Source: Megasphaera vaginalis (ex Bordigoni et al. 2020) (GTDB lineage: Bacteria > Bacillota > Negativicutes > Veillonellales > Megasphaeraceae). From it: a stretch of DNA of 64,000 nucleotides. A model generated the notes under the pieces. The model made no database searches, was not told the DNA's origin, and saw nothing but the letters and a program-made list of their open reading frames with translations. Below, piece after piece: positions 45,366-53,735 of the stretch (position 1 is the stretch's first letter; every line of letters starts with the position of its first letter). The stretch lies in NCBI RefSeq assembly GCF_900240295.1, contig NZ_OEQB01000004.1:62001-126000 (forward strand), written 5' to 3'. Position numbers and translations under genes: made by a program.

Positions 45366-46700
45366 ATGGAACAAACTACTCTTTTCGCCGGAACTGTGCC
45401 GCAGCCTCTGGCAGCTCGTTTACGGCCGCAGACATTGGCTGAATTTATCGGACAGGGGCATCTTTTGGGCCGCGGCAGGATATTGCGCCGCCTCATTGAA
45501 AACGACAGCATTACTTCCATGATTTTTTGGGGGCCGCCCGGCGTCGGCAAGACAACGCTGGCGCGGATTATTGCCAAACATACGCAAGCGGCTTTTATCG
45601 ACTTTTCCGCTGTTACGAGCGGGATCAAAGAAATTCGAACCGTCATGCAGGAAGCTGACAGCAATACGCAATTCGGTGAAAAGACGATCGTTTTCGTCGA
45701 TGAAATTCACCGGTTTAATAAGGCGCAGCAAGATGCTTTTCTGCCGTTCGTCGAAAAGGGCAGCATTATCCTGATCGGCGCGACAACGGAGAATCCGTCT
45801 TTTGAAATCAACGGCGCCTTATTGTCCCGTTGTAAGGTCTTTGTTCTACAGGCCTTGTCGGAAGATGAGCTCGTTCTCCTGTTGAAGCGGGCGTTGACGA
45901 ATCCCGCCGGTTTCGGAACGCAGACTGTCGTCATTGACGATGAACTGCTTCGCTGGATCGCGGCTTTTGCCAACGGAGACGGGCGTACAGCGCTTTCGAC
46001 GTTGGAAATGGCCGTTCTGAACGGAGAGCTGTCAGGCGATACCGTCACGGTCACGAAGGAACTGCTGGAACAATGTATTTCCAAAAAATCACTTCTGTAC
46101 GACAAGCATGGAGAAGAGCATTATAATCTTATTTCCGCGCTTCATAAATCCATGCGTAATTCCGATCCCGACGCGGCAGTCTATTGGCTGGCGCGGATGC
46201 TGGAAGCCGGTGAAGATCCGCTTTACGTTGCCAGGCGCGTCACGCGATTTGCCAGTGAAGATGTGGGGCTTGCCGATCCCCGCGCCTTGGAACTGGCTGT
46301 GGCCGCTTATCAGGCTTGCCATTTTATCGGCATGCCGGAATGTTCCGTTCATTTGACGGAGGCTGTCGTCTATCTTTCGCTGGCACCGAAATCAAATGCC
46401 ATGGAAGCGGCGTATATGAAAGCCCGTAAAGACGCGTTGACGCAGCTCGCCGAGCCGGTCCCTCTCGTCATTCGCAATGCGCCGACAACGTTGATGAAGG
46501 ATCTGTCTTACGGCAAGGGGTACCAATACGCGCACGATTATGCGGAGGGCCTGACGGCTATGCAATGTCTGCCCGATTCGCTCGCAGGGCGCGAATATTA
46601 TGTGCCGACGGAAAGAGGGCTGGAGGCCCGGCTGAAAGAACGGTTGCGGCAGATTAAGGATTGGAAGAAACAACAGCGCGAAAGGCAGCGAAAAACATGA
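45366..46700 (+). CDS. rarA: Replication-associated recombination ATPase RarA (MgsA)
   Basis: A 444-residue AAA+ protein. MEQTTLFAG opens it; ARLRPQTLAEFIGQGHLLG precedes Walker A GPPGVGKTTLARI and Walker B IVFVDEIHRFNKAQQDAFLP; the C-terminal MgsA part includes SEDVGLADPRALELAVAAYQ. It acts at stalled replication forks as a tetramer. The ATG at 45366 has GAAAGG upstream. Its stop overlaps the next start (ATGA). Confidence 0.96.
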   Translation: MEQTTLFAGTVPQPLAARLRPQTLAEFIGQGHLLGRGRILRRLIENDSITSMIFWGPPGVGKTTLARIIAKHTQAAFIDFSAVTSGIKEIRTVMQEADSNTQFGEKTIVFVDEIHRFNKAQQDAFLPFVEKGSIILIGATTENPSFEINGALLSRCKVFVLQALSEDELVLLLKRALTNPAGFGTQTVVIDDELLRWIAAFANGDGRTALSTLEMAVLNGELSGDTVTVTKELLEQCISKKSLLYDKHGEEHYNLISALHKSMRNSDPDAAVYWLARMLEAGEDPLYVARRVTRFASEDVGLADPRALELAVAAYQACHFIGMPECSVHLTEAVVYLSLAPKSNAMEAAYMKARKDALTQLAEPVPLVIRNAPTTLMKDLSYGKGYQYAHDYAEGLTAMQCLPDSLAGREYYVPTERGLEARLKERLRQIKDWKKQQRERQRKT

Positions 46701-47146
46701 GAGAAAAACGGATTTTCGGCCGTGATTATACGAATAATGAATATATGAAGGTTTTTCTCTATCTCGTTATCGGCGGTTCGGCAGCTATCTTGGAATGGAT
46801 CCTTTTTTACGTTATCCTTCGCTGCATTGACGGTCTTTACGGCGCGGTGTTTCCGACGTACCATGTTTTGACGGCGACGACGGCGGCTTTTACGCTGTCG
46901 ACGTGTTATCATTATGTCATGGGGAATATCTTTGTCTTTGACAGCGGCAGCCGCTATCGGAAAAAAGCGGAAATATCTCTCGTCTTTCTCGTCAGTACAA
47001 TCGGCTTGCTCTGGAACCTCCTTCTCATGTGGATTTTTACGGCGCCGGCCTTGTTGGGACTGCCGCCTGTGCCGTCCAAAATACTGGCCAGCGCAATCGT
47101 AACGGTCTGGAATTACTTGTCACGGAAGAAATGGGTATTTAAATAA
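46697..47146 (+). CDS. GtrA-like membrane protein
   Basis: A 149-residue protein with about four hydrophobic segments and the family features LVIGGSAAILEWILFY, CYHYVMGNIFVF and WNYLSRKKWVF. GtrA-family proteins flip or help flip lipid-linked sugars for surface polysaccharide or LPS modification. It begins with ATGA overlapping rarA. No glycosyltransferase is nearby. Confidence 0.88.
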   Translation: MREKRIFGRDYTNNEYMKVFLYLVIGGSAAILEWILFYVILRCIDGLYGAVFPTYHVLTATTAAFTLSTCYHYVMGNIFVFDSGSRYRKKAEISLVFLVSTIGLLWNLLLMWIFTAPALLGLPPVPSKILASAIVTVWNYLSRKKWVFK

Positions 47147-47180
47147 AACTGCAGTTTACTGAATAGGGATTGTTGAAAAA

Positions 47181-47217
47181 CTGTAACAAAGCTGTAACAA
47201 TTAAGTCGTACTATAAA
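47181..47217 (+). promoter_or_regulatory. Pho-box-like direct repeat and -10 upstream of the OmpA porin
   Basis: Two exact CTGTAAC heptamers (47181-47187 and 47192-47198) are spaced 11 bases apart, as in PhoB/PhoP boxes (7-bp repeat, 4-bp spacer). A -10 box TATAAA (47212-47217) lies 13 bases after the second repeat and no -35 is seen, as in activator-dependent promoters. Confidence 0.5.
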
Positions 47218-47290
47218 TGGTGAAGTATCCAAATAAATAGGGAATTTGGGGATATGGAATTATTCTAATAATGAAAGTGTGGGGTTAATA

Positions 47291-48391
47291 ATGAAAAAGA
47301 AATCTTTCGCATTGGCTGCCGTAGCCGCTGCATGTGCAACGTCATTCGCATTTGCTACGCCGCAGACACAATTTGAACAAGGCCAGTGGCAGCTCGATCT
47401 CGGCGCTTGGAATCCGAAGGCCGAAGCTGATGCCAGCAATTGGGTCGCCGGCGGCAGTAATGTCAGCACCGACGCCAAATGGAATTTCCAGGGCGGCCTG
47501 ACGTACGGTCTCAGTGACAAATGGGGCTTGGAATACGCCTATCACGGCTTGAAGACGAAGGGGACCGCCGAAACGACTGGCGTCGGCACTAATGGCGATG
47601 AACACGAAGTCAATCTCGTATATTCGCTGAATAAAAACTTCGCTCTCTACGGCGGTTGGAATCGCATTAAAAACTCTTTTGAAAATACCAACTACAGCCA
47701 GGCGAACAATGTGGCCCAGTTGGGCTTGATTGCCAAAGCGCCGTTGTCGGAAAACTTCGACATTTACGGCAAGGCGGCAGTCGGCACACAGCGTACGACG
47801 CTTTGGGAAGCAGGTCTCGGCTACACGATGAGCAAGGATTTCGATCTCAGCGCCGGTTATCGCTATGTCAACACGAAGCTGGCCGATAAAGGCGAAGCCG
47901 GCCTTATCGACGATGCCAATATTTCGTACAAAGGGCCGTTTGTAACCTTGTCCTACCGCTTCGGCGGCGGCCATGAAGTTGCGCCGGAACCGGTTTATGT
48001 CGCACCGGAACCGACACCGGCACCGGTTGTAACGGAAACGCCGCATGTATACAATGACTACTATCTGGACAGCATTCACTTCGATTTCGACCAGGATCAG
48101 CCGATGGCGTCGGAACAGGCTAAACTCGATAACTTCGTAGCTGTAGCCAAGAGCCATCCGAACGATACGTTCAAACTCGTCGGCAATACGGACTCGAAAG
48201 GGACGGACGGCTATAATGACGATCTCTCGAAACGCCGCGTGACCAACGTCGCACAATATGCCGTAAACAACGGTGTAAACAGCGCGCAGTTGCAGCTTAA
48301 TTACAAGGGCGAAAATGATCCCGTAAGCACGAACAATACGGATCAGGGTCGCGCCGACAACCGTCGTGTTGATATTTGGCAGCATAAATAA
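47291..48391 (+). CDS. ompA: OmpA-family outer membrane porin
   Basis: A 366-residue outer-membrane protein. A signal peptide (MKKKSFALAAVAAACATS, cleavage AFA) leads to an N-terminal beta-barrel with alternating aromatic strands (to ~235), a proline-rich linker (PEPVYVAPEPTPAPV) and a C-terminal OmpA peptidoglycan-binding domain (IHFDFDQDQPMAS, VGNTDSKGTDGYND, LSKRRVTNVAQYAVNN, RADNRRVDI). It links outer membrane and cell wall. This supports a diderm, LPS-type Firmicute. Good GC-rich codon use. Confidence 0.93.
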   Translation: MKKKSFALAAVAAACATSFAFATPQTQFEQGQWQLDLGAWNPKAEADASNWVAGGSNVSTDAKWNFQGGLTYGLSDKWGLEYAYHGLKTKGTAETTGVGTNGDEHEVNLVYSLNKNFALYGGWNRIKNSFENTNYSQANNVAQLGLIAKAPLSENFDIYGKAAVGTQRTTLWEAGLGYTMSKDFDLSAGYRYVNTKLADKGEAGLIDDANISYKGPFVTLSYRFGGGHEVAPEPVYVAPEPTPAPVVTETPHVYNDYYLDSIHFDFDQDQPMASEQAKLDNFVAVAKSHPNDTFKLVGNTDSKGTDGYNDDLSKRRVTNVAQYAVNNGVNSAQLQLNYKGENDPVSTNNTDQGRADNRRVDIWQHK

Positions 48392-48407
48392 GCCGGAATG
48401 ATTTACA

Positions 48408-48446
48408 ACAAGACTCTATACAATCGTGTAGAGTCTTGTTTTTGTT
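48408..48446 (+). terminator. Terminator of the OmpA gene
   Basis: Arms 48408-48421 and 48426-48439 (14 bp with one wobble, AATC loop) followed by TTTTTGTTT. Confidence 0.9.
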
Positions 48447-48551
48447 TCGGCGTCGGCAAAAAGACGGCGTTTCCGGCAATGAGGTCCGAAAAAGGGATTG
48501 CTTCTATGCTTCATCGGCAAAGGCACAGCAGGGGTCTGAACGCATTTTTTC

Positions 48552-48580
48552 TTGCTATTTCCCTGTTTTTAAGCTATAAT
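48552..48580 (+). promoter_or_regulatory. Promoter of the SRP RNA gene
   Basis: TTGCTA (48552-48557), 17 bases, TATAAT (48575-48580, perfect). Transcription would begin about 48587, just before the RNA. Confidence 0.8.
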
Positions 48581-48600
48581 TATATAGCTAATTGAATAAA

Positions 48601-48737
48601 AGTGCTGGTGCGTGGTAGCCTGTCGGGGCTTGTGCAATGAAACCCTATGAACCTCGTCAGGTCCGAGAGGAAGCAGCGATAAGTAGACCGTTCCATGTGC
48701 CACGAGGTAACCTGTCAGGCTATCATACACGAGTACT
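48601..48737 (+). ncRNA. ffs: Signal recognition particle RNA (bacterial small type)
   Basis: The helix 8 signature is clear: CGTCAGGTCC, loop GAGA, GGAAGCAGCGATAAG (about 48654-48682). Ends pair (AGTGCT with AGTACT; GTAGCCTG with CAGGCTAT). It partners Ffh for co-translational membrane targeting. The paired ends give about 137 nt, somewhat longer than E. coli 4.5S RNA. It has its own promoter and lies ahead of dnaX, a common Firmicute location. Confidence 0.9.
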
Positions 48738-48751
48738 TTTACGCAGATAGT

Positions 48752-48776
48752 AAAGCAGCGATTAGCTGCTTTTTTT
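48752..48776 (+). terminator. Terminator of the SRP RNA gene
   Basis: AAAGCAGC (48752-48759), loop GATTA, GCTGCTTT (48765-48772), continuing as seven or more T. Confidence 0.9.
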
Positions 48777-48799
48777 GGTATATGGAGTAGTGATTCTAA

Positions 48800-50614
48800 A
48801 TGGCGTATGTGGCTTTGTATCGTAAATGGCGTCCTAAGATATTTGAAGATGTCGTCGGGCAGCGGCATATTACGGAAACCTTGCAGAAAGCGATAGAGAC
48901 GGATAAGGTGGCGCACGCCTATCTTTTTTCCGGACCGCGCGGCACGGGCAAGACGAGTACGGCGAAGATCTTCGCCAGAGCGATGAATTGCCGGCGCGGA
49001 CCGACGGCGCATCCCTGTAATGAGTGTGACGTTTGTCGCCATATTGCGGCCGGAGAATCATTGGACGTCGTTGAGATCGACGCCGCTTCCAACCGCAGCG
49101 TCGACGATATTCGGACGTTGCGGGAAACGGTCAAGTTCATGCCGGCTGAGGGACAGAAAAAGGTTTATATCATTGATGAAGTGCATATGCTGACGACGGA
49201 AGCGTTCAACGCGCTGTTAAAGACGTTGGAAGAGCCGCCGGGACACGTGATTTTTATCCTGGCTACGACCGAGCCGGAGCGGATTCCCGTTACGATTCTG
49301 TCGCGCTGTCAGCGGTATGAATTTCGCCGTATCACGAGCGGTGATATTGCCGAACGCCTGTTGTACATCGCGGCACAGGAACAGATCGACATCACGGCGG
49401 CGGCGGCCCGGATCATTGCTCTTCAGGCCGATGGCGGCATGCGGGACGCCTTGAGTCTGTTGGATCAATGCGCCGGCAATTCGGCATCAACGATTGATGA
49501 AGACGTCGTGCGCAGTCTGCTGGGACTCGTCGGCAGGGAGTGGCTTTTTCGCATCGGTGAGGCGCTGCGCCGCGGCGACGGGCGCACGCTGATCGAAGCC
49601 GTCGATACCGTTGTCGCCATGGGCAAGGAGCCGCGGACCGTTTTGACCGAAGTTATTGCTCATTTGCGTGCCGTTATGCTTTGCCAGGCCGCGCCGCAAT
49701 CGGATTTGCTGGCAGCGTATGCCGATGCTTCGGACAGGCTCGCGGCGGCAGCGGCGGCCCTTGACGGCGACCGTGTTTTTGCCATGATCGAAGTGTTGCA
49801 GGACGCTTTGCTTCGGGCCAAGACGTCACCGTTGCCGCGCATTGCCGTGGAAATGGGGCTGCTGATGGCCAGCCGCGTTCGCGGGACGGAGCAAGGCGAC
49901 TTGGGAGGCAGGGTGAAACGGCTGGAAGAGCGGAACGATACAGTGCCGCCGTCGGTTCTGGAACGCATCGGCCGGATTGAAGCCGCTCTTGCAGACGGCC
50001 GGCCGTTGCCGCACTCGGATCCTGCGGCAGCGGCGCCTGTCCGATCGCGGCCGGCTGACGTGGCTGCGGCGACGACTGTTGCCGCGAAGGAAATGCCGGA
50101 AGAGGAGCCTGCCGAAACACGGGCCGCTGCGTCTGCATCGCCGTTGCCGCAACCTGCAGCCGTCAGCAGTGAGCGGTATGACGCCATTTGGCAAGACGTC
50201 TGCCGGATTCTCGACAAGGAACGAAAGAAGGTTATTCTCGCCTGCGTCCGCGGCGGTCGTATCGTCCATATCGGTGATACGGACGTCATCGTCTCCTTGA
50301 AAGGCGATTTTATGGTCAAACGGGCGAACGGCAAGGATTACTATACGCATATTGATGCGGCGCTGGCGAAGCTGTTGGGCAAGGGGTATCATATGGTCTG
50401 TTATGAGGAAAAGGACCCGGCGCTGGCGGCGTACGAAAAAAAAAACGCTGAAAACACAGTTGTAGGCGTAACACGGGCATCCGTGCCGCAGACGCCTTTA
50501 GGGCGGCAGCGCATTGGCGTTGCCGACATACCGGAGGCGGAACGAAAGATGCTCGATCCGCTGTTGAAAACGGTGGGAGAATGTACCATTTATCTGGAAG
50601 ATGAAAACGTATGA
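48800..50614 (+). CDS. dnaX: DNA polymerase III subunits gamma and tau
   Basis: A 604-residue clamp-loader subunit. Walker A is GPRGTGKTSTAKI, the zinc site CRRGPTAHPCNECDVC follows, and Walker B is VYIIDEVHML with the LSRCQRYEFRRI sensor block. The alanine/proline-rich linker (about 395-450) precedes the tau-type C-terminus. A run of ten A at 50436-50445 (codons ~547-549) precedes a -1 frame stop within two codons. Heads the dnaX-ybaB-recR-bofA block. Confidence 0.96.
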   Translation: MAYVALYRKWRPKIFEDVVGQRHITETLQKAIETDKVAHAYLFSGPRGTGKTSTAKIFARAMNCRRGPTAHPCNECDVCRHIAAGESLDVVEIDAASNRSVDDIRTLRETVKFMPAEGQKKVYIIDEVHMLTTEAFNALLKTLEEPPGHVIFILATTEPERIPVTILSRCQRYEFRRITSGDIAERLLYIAAQEQIDITAAAARIIALQADGGMRDALSLLDQCAGNSASTIDEDVVRSLLGLVGREWLFRIGEALRRGDGRTLIEAVDTVVAMGKEPRTVLTEVIAHLRAVMLCQAAPQSDLLAAYADASDRLAAAAAALDGDRVFAMIEVLQDALLRAKTSPLPRIAVEMGLLMASRVRGTEQGDLGGRVKRLEERNDTVPPSVLERIGRIEAALADGRPLPHSDPAAAAPVRSRPADVAAATTVAAKEMPEEEPAETRAAASASPLPQPAAVSSERYDAIWQDVCRILDKERKKVILACVRGGRIVHIGDTDVIVSLKGDFMVKRANGKDYYTHIDAALAKLLGKGYHMVCYEEKDPALAAYEKKNAENTVVGVTRASVPQTPLGRQRIGVADIPEAERKMLDPLLKTVGECTIYLEDENV

Positions 50615-50647
50615 AGATCTGGTTAGCCATAATAGGAGGTAGTTGCA

Positions 50648-50968
50648 ATGTTTGGTGGAAATAATATGCAGGGTATGATGAAGAAAGTACAGAAGATGCA
50701 AAAAGACATGCAGAAGCTTCAAGATGAATTGAAGCAGCGCACCGTTGACGCCACTGTCGGCGGCGGTGTCCTGACTCTTACGATGAACGGCGAAAAAGTG
50801 GTCGAACGCGTTCATATCGATCCCAGTGTCGTTGATCCCGAAGATACGGAAATGCTTGAAGATCTGATCGTTGCCGCCGTCAATGAAGCAAATAAGAAAG
50901 TGGATGAAATGATGGCGCAGGAAATGAGCAAGATCACAGGCGGCATGAAGCTGCCGGGAATGTTCTGA
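50648..50968 (+). CDS. ybaB: YbaB/EbfC nucleoid-associated protein
   Basis: A 106-residue protein. MMKKVQKMQKDMQKLQDELK is the N-terminal helix and VDATVGGGVLTLTMNGEK the core sheet of the family, which binds DNA as a dimer. It starts 33 bases after dnaX and its stop overlaps the recR start by one base. Position is universal. Confidence 0.96.
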   Translation: MFGGNNMQGMMKKVQKMQKDMQKLQDELKQRTVDATVGGGVLTLTMNGEKVVERVHIDPSVVDPEDTEMLEDLIVAAVNEANKKVDEMMAQEMSKITGGMKLPGMF

Positions 50969-51558
50969 TGGATACGCCTCTCGATCGGTTGGCAGAAGAA
51001 TTTCGCCGTTTGCCCGGCATCGGCATCAAGACGGCCCGTAAGCTGGCGTATTTTCTGGTGCAGGAGCCGGATGACAAGGTGCGGGCATTTATTGAGGCCG
51101 TTGCTACTGCGAAAAAAGAGATGCGTCTTTGCTCCGTCTGCTTCAATCTTTCCGCGCAGGACCCGTGCCCGATCTGCGACGACGACAGGCGGGATCGTTC
51201 CGTCATCTGCGTCGTCGAAACGCCGCAGGATGTCCTGGCCATTGAACGGAGCGGTGATTACCGCGGTCTCTATCACGTCCTGCACGGAGCTTTGTCGCCG
51301 CTAGACGGTATTGGCGCCGATGATTTGCGGATCAGAGAATTGCTGCAGCGCCTCGGCGACACGGAGGTGCAGGAAGTCATCATCGCCACCGATCCCGATG
51401 TCGAAGGCGAGGCGACGGCTCTTTACCTGGCCCGGCTGCTGAAGGCGACAGGCATTCGCGTGACCCGCATTGCCCGCGGTTTGCCGGCGGGCGGGGATAT
51501 CGAGTTTGCCGACGAGGCGACGCTGGCCGGCGCCGTGGCGAACAGACAAGAAATGTGA
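50968..51558 (+). CDS. recR: Recombination mediator protein RecR
   Basis: A 196-residue protein. Helix-hairpin-helix FRRLPGIGIKTARKLAYF, zinc finger CSVCFNLSAQDPCPIC, then the TOPRIM domain (CVVETPQDVLAIERSG, IATDPDVEGEATALYL). It works with RecF and RecO at single-strand gaps. Complete and normal length. Confidence 0.97.
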   Translation: MDTPLDRLAEEFRRLPGIGIKTARKLAYFLVQEPDDKVRAFIEAVATAKKEMRLCSVCFNLSAQDPCPICDDDRRDRSVICVVETPQDVLAIERSGDYRGLYHVLHGALSPLDGIGADDLRIRELLQRLGDTEVQEVIIATDPDVEGEATALYLARLLKATGIRVTRIARGLPAGGDIEFADEATLAGAVANRQEM

Positions 51559-51565
51559 GGTCACT

Positions 51566-51811
51566 ATGGAATATACGAGTATTCTCATCGGTATCGTCGT
51601 CCTGTTCATCCTGAATCGCCTCTTGCTGGCGCCGCTGCGGCACCTGATTGTTAACGTCGTCAGCGGCCTGGTCGTATTTTGGCTGATCAATACTTTCGGC
51701 GCCGCCTTCGGGTTGCACACGGTACCGGTCACCTGGGTAACGGGGCTCCTGGTCGGTATCTTCGGCTTGCCTGGCGTTCTCGCGGTGACGGCATTTTACA
51801 CCTTTTTTTAA
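51566..51811 (+). CDS. bofA: BofA-family (pro-sigma-K processing inhibitor) membrane protein
   Basis: An 81-residue protein with two or three hydrophobic segments; the end GIFGLPGVLAVTAFYTFF is typical of BofA. In Bacillus, bofA also follows recR. BofA restrains pro-sigma-K processing in sporulation. No other sporulation gene is seen here. Start ATG 51566 behind GAGG. Confidence 0.82.
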   Translation: MEYTSILIGIVVLFILNRLLLAPLRHLIVNVVSGLVVFWLINTFGAAFGLHTVPVTWVTGLLVGIFGLPGVLAVTAFYTFF

Positions 51812-51832
51812 GAAAGAACGGGAAGGGATAGC

Positions 51833-52957
51833 GTGAATTGGAAAAAATGGGCACTCCTTGCAGGGACTGCCGTTGTGACGGCGGCTCTTTTAGCGGGTTG
51901 CGGCAATACCGTTTCCACGAAAACGGAAACGGTTATGAAATCGGAGCATCCCGTTGCCTTGACACTGGATGCCAACATTACGGCGCTTCACATGACAAAT
52001 ATTATTCCCAAATTATCGGGAAAATTGGTATCCGCACCGCTTACGGTCGGACAGGAAGTAAAGGCCGGAGACGTTGTCGTTCAAGTCGATGCGGCGCCTT
52101 ATCAGCAGAGCGTCGTCGCCGCCGAAGCGCAATTAGCGGCGGCGACAGCGACAGCTGCCGCTTATGTGCCGTCCCAACCGGAAGAAGCTTCCGGCGGCGA
52201 TGGAAGTCAGCGTGCCAAGCTTGATGTCTGGTATCAAATGGGGGCCATTTCCAAGGTCGAATATAATCAAATGATGGCGCGCAGCGGCGCCTCGGCGCCG
52301 TCTGCGGCGGCGCAGCCGGCTGCGGACAGCGGACAGATCGCGCAGCTGCAGCAATCCGTTCAGGCTGCTCGCGATATGCTCGGCAATGCGACGATCTACT
52401 CGCCTATCGACGGTCGTGTTACGGCTGTCAATGATAATCCGTCCATTGCCGTAGCCGGCAACGTGTTGGCAACGATTCAGCAGATAACGCCTCTCGTCGC
52501 GACCTTTGCCGTACCGGAAGACTATATCCGGGCGTTGACGGATGCCAAGGGGAAAGGCTCAATCACTGTTACCGTGTTGGCTGCTTCCGGAGAAACGGAA
52601 ATCGGTGAGCTGACCTATTTGGCAACGGAAAAAGACAATGCTACGGGAGCGTATATGGCGAAAGTTACGTTCAACAATACGAAGAATCTCTTTGTTCCCG
52701 GAGAGTTTTATCACGTTCGCCTTTCGACGCCGCAAGTCGTGGAACAGATCACCGTGCCGAAAACGGCTATCCGTACAAAAGACAGCGGCGATTTTGTGTA
52801 TATTGTCAAAGATGACGGTCTCGTCGATGCCAAGGCCGTTCTTACAGGCGATGAGGAAAACGGCAGGGTTATTATCCTCGACGGTTTGCGTGAAGGCGAC
52901 CGCATCGTTGCCGATCCGCCTGATTCATTGGAAATAGGCATGAAGATCAACGGGTAA
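51833..52957 (+). CDS. HlyD/RND-type periplasmic adaptor lipoprotein
   Basis: A 374-residue membrane-fusion protein. Lipobox LLAGC with cysteine 23 (MNWKKWALLAGT...). It then has the lipoyl-like strands KLSGKLVSAPLTVGQEVKAGDVVVQ, an Ala/Gln-rich helical hairpin (~85-165), and the barrel and C-terminal domain (VPKTAIRTKD). Such adaptors bridge an inner-membrane pump to an outer-membrane channel; neither partner is adjacent, so it is an orphan. A GTG start behind GGAAGGGA. Confidence 0.85.
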   Translation: MNWKKWALLAGTAVVTAALLAGCGNTVSTKTETVMKSEHPVALTLDANITALHMTNIIPKLSGKLVSAPLTVGQEVKAGDVVVQVDAAPYQQSVVAAEAQLAAATATAAAYVPSQPEEASGGDGSQRAKLDVWYQMGAISKVEYNQMMARSGASAPSAAAQPAADSGQIAQLQQSVQAARDMLGNATIYSPIDGRVTAVNDNPSIAVAGNVLATIQQITPLVATFAVPEDYIRALTDAKGKGSITVTVLAASGETEIGELTYLATEKDNATGAYMAKVTFNNTKNLFVPGEFYHVRLSTPQVVEQITVPKTAIRTKDSGDFVYIVKDDGLVDAKAVLTGDEENGRVIILDGLREGDRIVADPPDSLEIGMKING

Positions 52958-52973
52958 AGAGAAGGTGAATGGA

Positions 52974-53735
52974 GTGAAAGAAGCAGATCAACACATGAAC
53001 CGGCAGAACAGCTTGCTGAAATCCCTGGAAAAAAGCCTTGATGTATTGGATCTTTTCGTCGACAATAATACGGGCATGGCACTAAAGGAGATTGCCGAAC
53101 GGACAGACTTGAACACGTCAACGGCATTTCGGATTGTCAATACGCTGGAGCGGCGTCAATACTTGACGCGCAGCGATTCGTCCAAGCAATATCGCCTCGG
53201 TCCCCGCGCCTTGGCGTTGGGGTATTCATCACATTGGACGGAAAATGTCATTACGCTGGCCAAGCCTTATTTACGGCAGCTTCAGCAGGAATTTAACGAG
53301 ACCGTCAGCATTTATATTGCCGAAGGCGATCATCGTATCTGCCTGGATCATGTTGAGAGCAGCCATTCTTTGCGCCGCGTTATCCCTCTCGGAGAGGTTC
53401 TGCCCATCTATAAAGGCGCAGCCGGCAAGGTGCTGATCGCCTGGGCGTCTGCGGAAGAGCGGGAACGCATCATTGCGGCGTACGGGACGCTGACGGAAAG
53501 CGAATTGACGATGATCCGGCACAACGGATACGCCATTACGCAAGATGAAAGCGAACACGGTCTTTTTGCCCTGGCTGTGCCTGTTTTCAGTTTTGAAGAG
53601 CGTGTTGTCGCCTCCTTGACCATTGCCGGTCCGTCGATGCGTTTTTACGACTCCATTCGCCAGAAAATGCTCTTCATGATGAGTCAGTTCGCGTCGGAAA
53701 TATCTTATTCTCTCGGCTGTCGTAAGCGGACATGA
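52974..53735 (+). CDS. IclR-family transcriptional regulator
   Basis: About 253 residues. An N-terminal winged helix (LKSLEKSLDVLDLF, ALKEIAERTDLNTSTAFRIV) and a C-terminal effector domain (YIAEGDHRICLDHVES, YKGAAGKVLIAW, IAGPSMRF). I use GTG 52974, eight bases after AGAAGG; a GTG at 52965 is possible. It follows the adaptor lipoprotein by 16 bases and overlaps the glycosylase start (ATGA). Regulated genes unknown. Confidence 0.88.
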   Translation: MKEADQHMNRQNSLLKSLEKSLDVLDLFVDNNTGMALKEIAERTDLNTSTAFRIVNTLERRQYLTRSDSSKQYRLGPRALALGYSSHWTENVITLAKPYLRQLQQEFNETVSIYIAEGDHRICLDHVESSHSLRRVIPLGEVLPIYKGAAGKVLIAWASAEERERIIAAYGTLTESELTMIRHNGYAITQDESEHGLFALAVPVFSFEERVVASLTIAGPSMRFYDSIRQKMLFMMSQFASEISYSLGCRKRT

